64,000 nucleotides of DNA from Bacillota bacterium (GCA_023404715.1 JAEYAR010000101.1:17778-81777), one strand, 5' to 3'; numbered from the stretch's first letter, positions 1 to 8,640 are shown. Numbers and translations are program-made. Notes: generated by a model not told the origin, from the letters alone.

Positions 1-556
1 CCGGCGTCATGCCGATCTCATCCAGAAAGTCGGCCCGAACGACCGGTCCTTGGCTGACGGCCAACTCACGGTCTGCGTAGAAGGCCGGCAACGTGTAGTA
101 GGTGCCGTCATCCAGCATACACTGGCGTTTGAGATCCGGGTGCGCCTCCAAATATGCGGTCAGATTCGGCGCATGCTCGGCGATCAGGTCGTTCAGCGGA
201 ATGATGATACCGTCGTTGATGTAGTTCGCCGGGCCGCCGGGAACGCCCAGCCATCCGTATTGGATCGCATCCGGCAAGTCGCCGGAGGCGCACATCAGAT
301 TGAAGGCATCCTTTTCGCCGCCGACCGGCGGGTGCAAGAAATCGACGGATACGTTCGTCAGATCCTTCATCGTCTGGTACACGAGGTTTTCAGACCAGTC
401 GGCGACCGCACCGGCCGCCTTGTCCATCGGACACCACAACGTAAAGGATTGGGGCGTGTCATAGACGACGGGGCCCTCGGCCGAAACCGCGGTCGCCCCC
501 AACAGCATGAACGCCGCGAGGATCAGGGAGACGAAGCTGCGAAAACTTCTCTTCAT
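1..556 (-). CDS. Extracellular solute-binding protein, N-terminal part (cut by window edge)
   Basis: The first 185 codons of a gene that runs off the left edge. The start at 556 has a strong ribosome site (AAGGAGG) ten bases before it. Residues 1-26 form a signal peptide with hydrophobic core and an AVSA|E cleavage site, and there is no lipobox cysteine. The mature part has the features of LplA/YtcQ-type carbohydrate-binding proteins, including the segments 'CASGDLPDAIQYG' and 'IIPLNDLIAEHAP', which match those in the complete binding proteins elsewhere in the window. It would capture an oligosaccharide outside the cell for an ABC importer whose permeases must lie to the left. It sits just downstream of a kinase/regulator pair on the same strand, which probably controls it. 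Confidence 0.85.
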   Translation of the reverse strand, partial: MKRSFRSFVSLILAAFMLLGATAVSAEGPVVYDTPQSFTLWCPMDKAAGAVADWSENLVYQTMKDLTNVSVDFLHPPVGGEKDAFNLMCASGDLPDAIQYGWLGVPGGPANYINDGIIIPLNDLIAEHAPNLTAYLEAHPDLKRQCMLDDGTYYTLPAFYADRELAVSQGPVVRADFLDEIGMTP

Positions 557-671
557 GGTTCGTTCCTCCTTCGATTTGCCTATCAGGCTTTTGCTGCATT
601 TATTATAACAGGGCAGATTATACGATTCCATGTCGATTCATCGGTTCCGTTTGTCAAATCATCGGACGATT

Positions 672-2105
672 TCACCGTTTATTTGTGCAGGTCATTTTGG
701 ATGGCGCCTGGCCGAAATACTGCTTAAAGCGCTTGCTAAACGTAAAATAATCGCCGTACCCCAGCTCCAACGCCAGCGCCTGCAAATTGCACTGCCCCTC
801 GGAAAGCGCGCGGCGCGCATGCTCCATGCGCAGCTTGGTGACGTAATCCGTATAGGGCATGCCTGCAGCCTTGCGGAAAACCTCGCTGCAGTAGGCGGTA
901 TTCAGGTGGAAGCGGGCCGCTAGATCGCTCAAACGCATTCTCTCTTTATAGTGCTGGCGCACATAATCCACCATCTCGAAAAAATTTGGGTGCGCCGCAT
1001 TCCCGTTCTCGTCGCCCAAGTGCCTTTGCATGAGCGATTGAAGGTAAGCGGCCAGCTCTTCGATGCCGCCCAGGAAGGCATACATCGCCTCCGGGTCCAT
1101 GACCCATTCGAGCTCGCCGCGCAGGCCCTCTTCGCCGCTCTTATCGAAAGCATCCATCAGGCGGTTCCAAAACCGGCAGACGCTATGCATCTGCGCGCCC
1201 TCTTGCGGCAGCAACCGCACGTAAGCGTTCAGCTGGGTTTGAAAGAGGGTCCCATCCCGCCTTTTAATCGCTTCGCTCAGCGCGGCGACGCACGCCTCGA
1301 CCGCCTCGCTCTCCTGCGCGTGATACGTCACGCAGCGCACGTGTGGGTTCACAAAATCGGTGTATGCGCAGCTCTGCGCCTCAAACACGCGCCGCGAGAG
1401 GTGGTGCGCATGGCAGCTCGCGCGGCTCAGGCCGACGTACAGCCGCTCATGGGTAAGCAGCCCTTCCAGCGCAGATTTGAGCGCTACGCCTACGCCTTCA
1501 TCCCCATTGGCCACCACCATCGCCTTGGATACGCCAAGCCAGATGAGGCGCGCGTTCAGGCCGCGCAGAGCGTTTGCCAGATCCTCGGCCGCCGCCTCGT
1601 CCACGTAACGCAAGATGGCGACGCGCCACCACTCGCCCGTGAGCGTCCGCCCCGCCCTTGCAAGCAGCTCCTCTGCGCTCATGCCGCCCTGTATCTCCTC
1701 TAGCAGCGCCGCGCTCTTGCGCGTATCTCGTCTGCCTAGCTCTGCTTTTACCTTGATGAGCAACGCCTGGGCGTCACTCCGCTCCACGGGTTTGAGGCAG
1801 TAGTCGAATACGCCGAGGCGCAACGCCTGTTGTGCGTACTCGAAGCTGCCGTACCCGCTCACAACGACGAAAAGCGGCGGCTGTGGCAGGCTCTGCGCGC
1901 GCGCCGCCATCTCCAGCCCGCTCATCACCGGCATACGGATGTCGATAAACACCAGGTCCGGCATCTCGTTGCAGATGGCATTCCACCCAGCGACCGGGTC
2001 GGTAAAGCGGCCGGTCAGCGCAAACCCATTCTCTTCCCATTGAAAGACACGTGTCAGGCTCTCCAGCGCCCAAGGTTCGTCGTCCAGCAGCATCACAGTA
2101 TACAT
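672..2105 (-). CDS. YesN-type response regulator (receiver + AraC HTH)
   Basis: 477 residues. The N-terminal receiver domain has the acidic pair D8/D9, the phospho-acceptor D55 in 'FIDIRMP' and the conserved K105 in 'CLKP'. A middle region of roughly 250 residues is typical of the long YesN class. The C-terminal 100 residues carry two AraC-type helix-turn-helix motifs ending in 'GYGDYFTFSKRFKQYFG'. The ATG at 2105 follows AAAGGAGG. The sensor kinase lies 42 bases upstream on the same strand and the solute-binding gene lies downstream, so the likely order is kinase, regulator, transporter, with the regulator activating the importer when the kinase senses sugar. The family assignment is firm; the ligand is unknown. 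Confidence 0.93.
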   Translation of the reverse strand: MYTVMLLDDEPWALESLTRVFQWEENGFALTGRFTDPVAGWNAICNEMPDLVFIDIRMPVMSGLEMAARAQSLPQPPLFVVVSGYGSFEYAQQALRLGVFDYCLKPVERSDAQALLIKVKAELGRRDTRKSAALLEEIQGGMSAEELLARAGRTLTGEWWRVAILRYVDEAAAEDLANALRGLNARLIWLGVSKAMVVANGDEGVGVALKSALEGLLTHERLYVGLSRASCHAHHLSRRVFEAQSCAYTDFVNPHVRCVTYHAQESEAVEACVAALSEAIKRRDGTLFQTQLNAYVRLLPQEGAQMHSVCRFWNRLMDAFDKSGEEGLRGELEWVMDPEAMYAFLGGIEELAAYLQSLMQRHLGDENGNAAHPNFFEMVDYVRQHYKERMRLSDLAARFHLNTAYCSEVFRKAAGMPYTDYVTKLRMEHARRALSEGQCNLQALALELGYGDYFTFSKRFKQYFGQAPSKMTCTNKR

Positions 2106-2147
2106 CGTCTTCCTCCTTTCAACGAAGCGCCGCCTTACACGGCCGAT

Positions 2148-3890
2148 TTACGCTTTTGCCTGCGCCTGCCGCCTTGCCCGTAGGCGCAAGGTCACCGTCG
2201 TCCCCCGATCGGGCTGCGATTCGACCCTCACGCCGCAGTCCGCGCCGTACAGCAGCCGTATCCTGCGGTGAATGTTCGTCAGCCCGATATGGCTCGACCG
2301 GTCCGCCGTGTCTTCCTGCGTGATAATCAGCCCTGTTCGCAGCAGGTTTAGCGTCTCCTCGTCCATGCCGCTGCCGTCGTCGCTGACGGTCATGAAAAGG
2401 TCGTCCCCATCGCGCCACGCGCGAATACAAAGCGCCCCCTGCCTGTTTACCGTCTCGAGCCCATGCGACACGGCGTTTTCGACGACAGGCTGCAGGATCA
2501 TCTTCGGGATCTCTAGCCCCAGCGTGTCCGGCTCCACCTCGTACTTGGCGGCGATGCGCCCGCCGTGGCGGATGCGCACGATGTTCATGTAGCGTACGAT
2601 GCTCGTGATCTCCTCTTCCACCCGTACGTAAGCGCTGGAGCGCGTAGCGTAGCGAAAGATGTAGGCCATAGAGGCGATGATCTCCTCCAGGTCGTCCATG
2701 CCGCCCGCAAGCGCCATGCCGTGCATGCAGTCCAACGTGTTGTACAAAAAGTGAGGGTTGATCTGATTTGTGAGCGCAGCGATTTCCGATTGCTTTTGCG
2801 AGAGCTCCGTCTCGTATAGCCGTTCCTTGTCCTTCAGGTTTTCCCGGACCATCTGCCGCTGCTGCTTGAGCATCGCGTTGAGGCCCTGAGCAATCTGATC
2901 CAGCTCGTTCTTGGTCTTTAGCTCGAGCGTCTCCTCAGAGGAATCCCGCGCCTGGCGCCGCATAAAATCCAAGATTTGACCGATCGGTTCGTTGACCTGC
3001 TTGCGCAGCACGAAGAAAAAGACGCTAAGTAGCAAAAATACGCTGACGCCCATCAGATACGCGAAGCGCATCACCATCGCCATGCGCCGCATAAGCGCAT
3101 CCTCCTGCACAAATGCGATCAGCTGCCAACGCATGAGGGAAAAGCCGCGCGTCTGTAAAAACAGGGTATCCGCCGGCGCCTCACCCGCGCGCAGATCGGC
3201 CATCGCCTGGGCGCGCGCCTGTCCCGTCAGCGTCACGCTCTCGATCAGGGGAATTCCGCCTCCGTCGAGCAGCAGCAGGTTCGCGCCGTAGTCTCCGTCC
3301 GTTACCGCCTCCAGCTTTTGACGCAGGCTGTCGATGTTGTAGACGATGATCGTGTATAAAAACGTGCCGTCCTCCCGCTCGTCGGAACGGTTGATGCAGT
3401 ACATGCGCGCCGTCGGCCCCGTGCCCAATTGCATATGAACAGGGTTTTTGACGACCAGTCCGTTTTTCATCGCACGTTTGGCGCTCTCTATCACCTGAAA
3501 ATCCATTTCGCCATATGCGAACAGCTCGACATCGGCAAAATCCGTTACGATGATCGAATCGATGTTGCTTGCGGCCAGCTGCGTCATATATACCGCGGAT
3601 CGGAGCACCTGCATCATCTGTGCGCTATCGTCCGTAGCGCGCACATATGCCCGCATGGCATCGCTGCGCGAGAACGTGGCCGATATCAAATTGAGCTGAT
3701 ACCACATCGCGTTGATATCCTCAAACAGTTCGTCCGCGCGCGCATTGGTCATCACGCGCGCGCTTTCCTTGATCGATTCGTGGTAGTACAAGACAAAAAT
3801 CCGTTCCACCGCCAGCAGCGTGATAAACACGAGCAACATCACGATCAGGAGCAATCTTTGTATACCGCCGCGTCCTGGCAGCCGCCGCAT
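2148..3890 (-). CDS. YesM-type sensor histidine kinase
   Basis: 580 residues. Membrane segments at about 12-35 and 272-295 enclose a roughly 235-residue extracellular sensor region (Cache-like by layout). A HAMP-like linker follows, then the His_kinase domain with the phospho-acceptor H380 in 'INPHFLYNTLD', then an HATPase domain with an N box ('VVENAVSHGLE') and a glycine box ('DDGSGMDEE'). This order is that of the YesM/LytS group that pairs with YesN regulators. The ATG at 3890 follows GGAGG by eight bases. It is the first gene of a kinase-regulator-binding-protein set read leftwards. It probably senses an extracellular sugar or its loaded binding protein; the ligand cannot be told from sequence. 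Confidence 0.93.
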   Translation of the reverse strand: MRRLPGRGGIQRLLLIVMLLVFITLLAVERIFVLYYHESIKESARVMTNARADELFEDINAMWYQLNLISATFSRSDAMRAYVRATDDSAQMMQVLRSAVYMTQLAASNIDSIIVTDFADVELFAYGEMDFQVIESAKRAMKNGLVVKNPVHMQLGTGPTARMYCINRSDEREDGTFLYTIIVYNIDSLRQKLEAVTDGDYGANLLLLDGGGIPLIESVTLTGQARAQAMADLRAGEAPADTLFLQTRGFSLMRWQLIAFVQEDALMRRMAMVMRFAYLMGVSVFLLLSVFFFVLRKQVNEPIGQILDFMRRQARDSSEETLELKTKNELDQIAQGLNAMLKQQRQMVRENLKDKERLYETELSQKQSEIAALTNQINPHFLYNTLDCMHGMALAGGMDDLEEIIASMAYIFRYATRSSAYVRVEEEITSIVRYMNIVRIRHGGRIAAKYEVEPDTLGLEIPKMILQPVVENAVSHGLETVNRQGALCIRAWRDGDDLFMTVSDDGSGMDEETLNLLRTGLIITQEDTADRSSHIGLTNIHRRIRLLYGADCGVRVESQPDRGTTVTLRLRARRQAQAKA

Positions 3891-3924
3891 ACCGTACGCC
3901 TCCTTCCGTCCTCTTCAAATTGTA

Positions 3925-3985
3925 CAGAAAAAAACGAAAATGCACAAGAAAAAGAGGTGAATCCCTGCATTTCCCTGTGCATTTT
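3925..3985 (-). terminator. Rho-independent terminator after the 2-hydroxyacid dehydrogenase
   Basis: A perfect 10-base inverted repeat (AAAATGCACA at 3937-3946, TGTGCATTTT at 3976-3985) is followed on the minus strand by CGTTTTTTT. It lies 33 bases past the stop of the dehydrogenase and before the kinase start, so it separates the two transcripts. Confidence 0.65.
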
Positions 3986-4018
3986 TTGGCCATTATGGGT
4001 AAGCCGACAAATATCGCC

Positions 4019-4960
4019 TTATGGGTTGACCACGTTCTGCGGCTTTCCATCGACGAATGCGCGCAGGTTTGCGACCGCGATATCCATCAGACGCTGGCGT
4101 GATTCCCGGGGCGCCCAGGCGATGTGCGGCGTGATGAGGCAATTGTCAAGGCCCATAAGCGGGTTGTCCGGACGGATCGGTTCGACGGATACGACGTCGA
4201 GCGCCGCCGCATACACCTTGCCCGAGAGGAGCGCCTCGCGCAAATCCGCCTCCCGGATCAGCGGGCCGCGCGACGTGTTGATCAGGATGACGCCGTCCTT
4301 CATCTTCGCAATCGTTTCCCGGTTGATCAGCCCCTGCGTCTCGGGAAAGAGGGGGCAGTGCAGCGAGATCACGTCGCTTTGCGAAAGCAGCGTATCCAAA
4401 TCCACGCATTCAGGCGCCGTCACGTGCGCATCGTAAGCCAGCACGCGCATGCCAAAGCCGCGCGCGATCTGCGCGGTCGCCCGGCCGATGCGGCCGTAGC
4501 CAATCAGGCCGAGGGTCTTGCCCGCAAGCTCCATCAAAGGATAATCCCAAAAACAAAAATCGCGGCAAGCGCTCCAGCGCCCCTCCTCGACCGCCTGCGC
4601 ATGATGCGCAACGCGGTGGCAGATCTCCAGCAACAGCGCAAACACGTACTGGGCTACGGCGCTGGTGCCGTAAGTCGGGATGTTGCAAACCGGAATCCCC
4701 TGTTCTTTCGCCGCCTGTACGTCCACAACGTTGTATCCCGTCGCCAACACGCCGATCATGCGCAAGTCCTTCGCCGCCAAGATCGTCTCCCGCGTCAGGG
4801 GCGTCTTGTTCGTATATACCGCCTGCGCGCCTTCGATTCGCTCGGCGATCTTGTCCGCGGGGGTGTAGTCGTAAACCGCGAGCTCGCCCAGCGCCTCAAA
4901 CCCCTCCCAACTGAGGTCGCCGGGGTTTTCCGTGTACCCGTCTAAAATGACGATCTTCAT
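4019..4960 (-). CDS. D-2-hydroxyacid dehydrogenase, probable hydroxypyruvate reductase / glycerate dehydrogenase
   Basis: 313 residues, full length for the family. It has the NAD-binding GxGxxG at G154-G159 ('GYGRIG') and the catalytic triad R231 ('NTSRGPLI'), E260 ('VVSVEP') and H279 ('ITPHIAW'). The reaction would be NAD(P)H-linked reduction of a 2-oxoacid to a D-2-hydroxyacid. Because Gcl-like and Hyi-like genes lie within 4 kb and an IclR regulator is divergent at 87 bases, reduction of hydroxypyruvate to D-glycerate is the best guess; that substrate is inference. The ATG at 4960 has AAGGAGACGAGGAA before it. A terminator follows at 3925-3985. Confidence 0.9.
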   Translation of the reverse strand: MKIVILDGYTENPGDLSWEGFEALGELAVYDYTPADKIAERIEGAQAVYTNKTPLTRETILAAKDLRMIGVLATGYNVVDVQAAKEQGIPVCNIPTYGTSAVAQYVFALLLEICHRVAHHAQAVEEGRWSACRDFCFWDYPLMELAGKTLGLIGYGRIGRATAQIARGFGMRVLAYDAHVTAPECVDLDTLLSQSDVISLHCPLFPETQGLINRETIAKMKDGVILINTSRGPLIREADLREALLSGKVYAAALDVVSVEPIRPDNPLMGLDNCLITPHIAWAPRESRQRLMDIAVANLRAFVDGKPQNVVNP

Positions 4961-4986
4961 TTCCTCGTCTCCTTTTCGATTTCATC

Positions 4987-5015
4987 TTGTCTTTTTCGCG
5001 TGAAGATGGTACGAT
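4987..5015 (+). promoter_or_regulatory. Sigma-A-type promoter for the IclR gene
   Basis: TTGTCT (4987-4992) and TACGAT (5010-5015) with a 17-base spacer, 33 bases before the IclR start. It lies in the 87-base region shared with the divergent dehydrogenase, where autoregulation is usual for IclR proteins. Confidence 0.5.
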
Positions 5016-5047
5016 GATAGCCATGAGCAGATGAGTAGGAGGCCCCT

Positions 5048-5821
5048 ATGGAGAAACAAACCCGCCTGAACCAATCCGTCGAAAAGACGCTGCAGATCAT
5101 CGAGGCTATGGCCAGCGCCCGAGAGCCCGTCCGTCTGGGCGACCTCGCGCGACAGGTCGGCATGCCCACCAGCACGACGTTGCGCATGGTAGGCACCCTC
5201 GTAGAGCACCGATACGCCTATCAGGACCAAACGACGCTGCGCTATGCATTGACGCTCAAGTTTGCACAGATCGGTTCGATGGTAAGCGCGCGTTTCAGCA
5301 TCCGCGACGTCGCACGGCCTTATCTCAGCGCGCTTTCCGACCGCTGCGACGAATCCTCCTGCCTGGCGATCGAGGAGGACATGGAGGTTATCTACCTCGA
5401 CGTCGTAGACGGGCCGGACGGCATGCTCAAAATCACGCAGCGCATCGGCAAGCGCGCGCCCATGCACTCCACAGGCGTCGGCAAGCTGCTGCTTACGCAG
5501 TATACGCCCGAGGCGCTGCAGCGGCTGATTCAGATCAAAGGGCTCGTTCATCTGACGCCAAACACCAAATCATCGCCCGACGCGCTCATGGCGGAACTGG
5601 ACGCCATACGCGCCCAGGGCTACGCGCTAGACGACGAGGAGTGCGAGCTGGGCGCCCGTTGTGTCGCCGCGCCGGTGCGCAATTATGACGGGCGGATCGT
5701 CGCGGCGATCAGCGTATCGGGCCCCGTATCGCGCATGACGCGCGAACGCGCTCTGGCGCTCGCGCCCGTCGTCACCGACGCCGCGCAAAAGATCAGCGCC
5801 TCGCTCGCCTTTACGGATTGA
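5048..5821 (+). CDS. IclR-family transcriptional regulator
   Basis: 257 residues. An N-terminal winged helix-turn-helix ('SVEKTLQIIEAMA', then 'LGDLARQVGMPTSTTLRMV') is followed by the IclR effector domain from about residue 75 to 250, with the typical 'MHSTGVGKLLL' and 'CVAAPVRNYDGRIVAAISVSG' -like stretch (given here in part). Family members such as AllR and KdgR bind glyoxylate-like or keto-acid effectors and repress neighbouring catabolic genes. Here it is divergent from the hydroxyacid dehydrogenase and next to the Hyi/Gcl pair, so it is the likely local repressor, perhaps acting at the palindrome at 8510-8556. The start has GGAGG seven bases upstream. Confidence 0.93.
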   Translation: MEKQTRLNQSVEKTLQIIEAMASAREPVRLGDLARQVGMPTSTTLRMVGTLVEHRYAYQDQTTLRYALTLKFAQIGSMVSARFSIRDVARPYLSALSDRCDESSCLAIEEDMEVIYLDVVDGPDGMLKITQRIGKRAPMHSTGVGKLLLTQYTPEALQRLIQIKGLVHLTPNTKSSPDALMAELDAIRAQGYALDDEECELGARCVAAPVRNYDGRIVAAISVSGPVSRMTRERALALAPVVTDAAQKISASLAFTD

Positions 5822-5844
5822 ACGCCGAAATTTGTATACGAATG

Positions 5845-5876
5845 TTGCCCGCGCCGGAAACTCCGGCGCGGGCGAT
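5845..5876. terminator. GC-rich hairpin between convergent genes
   Basis: GCCCGCGCCGG and CCGGCGCGGGC arms with a short loop lie between the IclR stop at 5821 and the convergent isomerase stop at 5891. The T-tract is weak on both strands, so termination efficiency is uncertain, but position and structure fit a bidirectional terminator. Confidence 0.55.
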
Positions 5877-5890
5877 TCGCTTTGCGCCTC

Positions 5891-6799
5891 TTATAACACC
5901 GCCCAGGCCTCGTTCAGGAAGCGCTTGGCGTTGGATAGCACCATCTCGCTGTCCTCATCCTCCCAGGGCTTGACCTCAAAGGCCACGACGGGCCGCTTAC
6001 CTGCCCCGAGATAGCCCACGTCGAAGAGCTTTCGCAAGAAACGTACGAGCAGCTGTACGTCCACCTCGCTGTGCGGGAAGCCAAAGCGCGGGTGCTGGTC
6101 GCCATAAGCCGGCGCGCCGGGCATGAGCACGGCGTTGGCGATATGCACGTGACGGATGAAGCGGGCGATCGGATCGATGCTCTCGTCCATCGTCTCGTGC
6201 AGCTGCGTCATGTGGCTTAAATCGACCATCAGCCCAAAGCGGCTGAATTCAGGCGAGATCTCCTTGCAAAGCCTGGCGGCCAGCGTCGCCGGGCCGATCA
6301 GCGAGCATTTCTCCACGTCGTAGTCGAACACTTCCAGGTTGACGTTCAGGTCCCCCTTCGTCTCGGCGTAAGCGCAGATTTCGCGGACGCTTTTCACGAG
6401 GGCCTGATAGGCCTCCTCCTTGCGCGCCTCCTCGTACTTGCCGGCGAGGAAGGCGATGCCCTGCGCGCCCATTTCATAGGCCTCGTCCACGCAGGCCTTC
6501 ATGCGCAGAAGCGCTCGCTGGCGAAGCGCCTCATCCAAGCTGTTGATGTTCTCGCCGTTTCGCATCAGCTGCGGCTGCGCGCCATAGCCCAGCGCCACGC
6601 CGCTCTGGCGTACAAGGGCGGCCACCCGTCCCCGCTCGTCAGCGTCGTTGATACGCGTAAGCTCGATCGCATCAAAATAATCGTCCGCCAGCACGCGGCG
6701 TACGCTCGTACAGATATCCCCTTCGCCCGTCATCGCAGACGGATAGGCCATGAAGTGCACGAGACCGACCTTCATGTATTTCTTCATCGATTCCTGCAT
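5891..6799 (-). CDS. Sugar phosphate isomerase/epimerase (TIM barrel), hydroxypyruvate isomerase-like by context
   Basis: 302 residues of the xylose-isomerase-like TIM-barrel family (AP endonuclease family 2). Likely metal ligands are visible in order: a Glu in 'VNLEVFDYD', an Asp/His in 'MVDLSHMTQ', 'HVHIANA', and a C-terminal Glu in 'VAFEVKPWE'. It starts at 6799 behind AAAGGGGAACGTT and lies 16 bases after the Gcl-like gene, so the two are surely cotranscribed. In E. coli the gcl-hyi pair converts glyoxylate through tartronate semialdehyde to hydroxypyruvate, and this gene takes Hyi's place. It is about 40 residues longer than Hyi (about 258), so another ketose or keto-acid substrate is possible. 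Confidence 0.85.
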   Translation of the reverse strand: MQESMKKYMKVGLVHFMAYPSAMTGEGDICTSVRRVLADDYFDAIELTRINDADERGRVAALVRQSGVALGYGAQPQLMRNGENINSLDEALRQRALLRMKACVDEAYEMGAQGIAFLAGKYEEARKEEAYQALVKSVREICAYAETKGDLNVNLEVFDYDVEKCSLIGPATLAARLCKEISPEFSRFGLMVDLSHMTQLHETMDESIDPIARFIRHVHIANAVLMPGAPAYGDQHPRFGFPHSEVDVQLLVRFLRKLFDVGYLGAGKRPVVAFEVKPWEDEDSEMVLSNAKRFLNEAWAVL

Positions 6800-6815
6800 A
6801 ACGTTCCCCTTTCGG

Positions 6816-8498
6816 TCAGCTTTCCGCCGGTGCGAAGCTCTTGACGTTCGCCAGGCTGCCGCCCATGTCGCACAGCTGTTCCTTAACGCAGACCGCGTCG
6901 ATCACGTAGGTGCGCCCGCTGCCCTTTGCGCGCTTCAGCGCCGCTGCGAGGTCGTCCGGGGTAAACACGCGCTCGGCCACGCAACCGTAGCCCTCCGCCA
7001 CCTTGACGTAGTCGATGGTGCCGTCCTGATTATAGGGCATGTCCACCGCGTACTCATAGCCATACGCGCCGCGCTGGTTCTGTCGGATGAGTCCCAAATA
7101 GGCGTTGTTGAGGATCACGACGATGATCGGCTTTTTATACGCCGCGCTGACCGCGATCTCCTCGCCCATGAACGTAAAGCCGAAGTCGCCTACGACCGTA
7201 ACGCTGAAATGGTCCGGATCCGCAACCTTCGCGCCGAAAGCCGCCGGTACCTCATAGCCGAGGGTACCCGCGCCGCCGGAGGGCAGATAACGCCGCGGCT
7301 TGTCGATGTTTTGCAGCTGGCCCGACCAGATCTGCGTGATGCCGCAGCCCGTGGTGAACATGGTATCCGCGTCAAAGGCCCGATCGACCTCCTCCAGCAC
7401 CCGATGGGGCATGATCGGGCAGGTATCGTAATGCGTCTTGCGCGCGAGCTCGCGGCGAAGCGTGGCGATCGACTGCGCGCGCGCCGGATTTACGCCCTGC
7501 ATACCGCGCGCCCTGGCTGTATCGATAAGCGCGCGCACCGCGAGCTTCGCGTCGGCGGCGATGCCCAGATCCGGCGTAAACACCTTGCCGAGCTGCGTCT
7601 TTTCGACGTCGATATGGATGAATTTGCGCCCTGCGCGATAAACCTTGAGGTCGCCCGTATGGCGGTCGCTGAACCGGCAGCCGATGCCCAACACCACGTC
7701 CGATTCGAGGAAGACCCGGTTGCCCACCGGCTGCCCTACCTGGATGCCGGCATGGCCTGCATTGAGCGGATGCTCGATGGGCACGCCGCCCTTGGCCATG
7801 TAGGTCGTGATGATCGGGATCTGCAAGAGCTCCGCCAGCTCGATGACGTCCGCCTCCGATTCGCTGAGCGTCACGCCGCCGCCCATGACAATGACCGGCG
7901 CCTTCGCGGCCGCCAGCATGTCCGCCGCCTCCTCGATCAGGCGCTGCTCGGGCGCTTGCTTTTGAATCAGCATCGGCTCATAGGTATCGATGTCGAACTC
8001 GATCTGCGCCTGCTGCACGTCCAGGGGCAGATCGATCAGCACCGGACCGGGGCGGCCGCTGCGCATGAGGTAGAAAGCCTCGCGCATCACCTGCGGGATC
8101 GTCTGCGCATCCGTCACGCAATACGTCCTCTTGGCCACAGGCTCGCAGATCTTCGCGATGTCCACGCACTGAAAGGGCTCCATCCCCAGCTGCCAGGAAT
8201 TGGCCTGACCGGTGATGGCGAGCATCGGAATGGAATCGATGCAGGCCGTATACATGCCCGTCACAAAGTTCGTCGCGCCGGGGCCCGAGGTGCAGATGGC
8301 CAGCGCAATGCGGTGCGAAGCGCGGTAATACGCGTCCGCAGCATGCGTGCAGGCTTCCTCGTGGCGCATGCAGTAATGTGAAATGGGCGCGCTCTGCAGG
8401 TATTGGTATACCGCGTTGATGCCCGCGCCCGGAATGCCGAATGCATCCCGGATGCCCTCTTTGACCATAATTTGAACCAATGCTTCTGCCGCTTTCAT
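6816..8498 (-). CDS. gcl: Glyoxylate carboligase-like ThDP enzyme (tartronate-semialdehyde synthase type)
   Basis: 560 residues with the three-domain layout of ThDP enzymes: a pyrimidine domain (1-170), a central domain with 'RFSDRHTGDLKVYRAGRK' at about 275-295, and a diphosphate domain with 'VVGDFGFTF' and 'LNNAYLGLIRQNQ'. Segments such as 'LMRSGRPGPVLIDLP' and 'NNAYLGLIRQ' resemble E. coli Gcl closely and more than acetolactate synthase. Gcl joins two glyoxylate molecules into tartronate semialdehyde with loss of CO2. One key residue differs: E. coli Gcl has Val51 where most ThDP enzymes have the activating Glu, and this protein has Glu47 ('RHEEA'). Acetolactate synthase-like activity is therefore an alternative. 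The start at 8498 follows CGGGAGGATCTT. Confidence 0.8.
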   Translation of the reverse strand: MKAAEALVQIMVKEGIRDAFGIPGAGINAVYQYLQSAPISHYCMRHEEACTHAADAYYRASHRIALAICTSGPGATNFVTGMYTACIDSIPMLAITGQANSWQLGMEPFQCVDIAKICEPVAKRTYCVTDAQTIPQVMREAFYLMRSGRPGPVLIDLPLDVQQAQIEFDIDTYEPMLIQKQAPEQRLIEEAADMLAAAKAPVIVMGGGVTLSESEADVIELAELLQIPIITTYMAKGGVPIEHPLNAGHAGIQVGQPVGNRVFLESDVVLGIGCRFSDRHTGDLKVYRAGRKFIHIDVEKTQLGKVFTPDLGIAADAKLAVRALIDTARARGMQGVNPARAQSIATLRRELARKTHYDTCPIMPHRVLEEVDRAFDADTMFTTGCGITQIWSGQLQNIDKPRRYLPSGGAGTLGYEVPAAFGAKVADPDHFSVTVVGDFGFTFMGEEIAVSAAYKKPIIVVILNNAYLGLIRQNQRGAYGYEYAVDMPYNQDGTIDYVKVAEGYGCVAERVFTPDDLAAALKRAKGSGRTYVIDAVCVKEQLCDMGGSLANVKSFAPAES

Positions 8499-8509
8499 AA
8501 GATCCTCCC

Positions 8510-8556
8510 GAATTCATGATTTCATATAATGAAATCATATTTCTATACATGAATTC
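8510..8556. promoter_or_regulatory. Palindromic operator candidate over the gcl promoter
   Basis: Two overlapping inverted repeats: ATGATTTCAT (8516-8525) / ATGAAATCAT (8529-8538) with a 3-base spacer, and GAATTCATG (8510-8518) / CATGAATTC (8548-8556). They cover the -10 box and the transcription start, where a repressor would block. IclR proteins bind A/T-rich palindromes of this kind, and one is encoded 2.7 kb away. Confidence 0.6.
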
Positions 8557-8581
8557 TATCACGTTCAAGAAGAATTGTCAA
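8553..8581 (-). promoter_or_regulatory. Promoter of the gcl-isomerase operon
   Basis: On the minus strand TTGACA (8581-8576) and TAGAAT (8558-8553) are separated by 17 bases, close to the sigma-A consensus. The start codon is about 50 bases downstream. Confidence 0.7.
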
Positions 8582-8584
8582 CCC

Positions 8585-8620
8585 AAAACGGCAGGCGACA
8601 GGCGGCGCGCTTGCGCCGCC
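8585..8620 (-). terminator. Terminator after the Ldh2-family gene
   Basis: A strong hairpin (GGCGGCGC at 8601-8608, GCGCCGCC at 8613-8620) follows the stop at 8641; downstream on the minus strand lies a short TTTT (8588-8585). It separates the Ldh2 transcript from the gcl promoter. Confidence 0.55.
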
Positions 8621-8640
8621 CGCTTAGGCTTCTTTTGTCA

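Noticed and set aside
50..727. Plus-strand open frame of 225 codons at the left edge
   Set aside because: It is the shadow of the minus-strand solute-binding protein (1-556) and runs across that gene's promoter.
3429..4436. Plus-strand open frame of 335 codons
   Set aside because: It spans the kinase start, a terminator and the dehydrogenase end on the other strand, with no ribosome site.
6750..8381. Plus-strand open frame of 543 codons
   Set aside because: It is antisense to the Gcl-like gene, whose motifs are clear; the plus product is Arg/His-rich and shows no domain.
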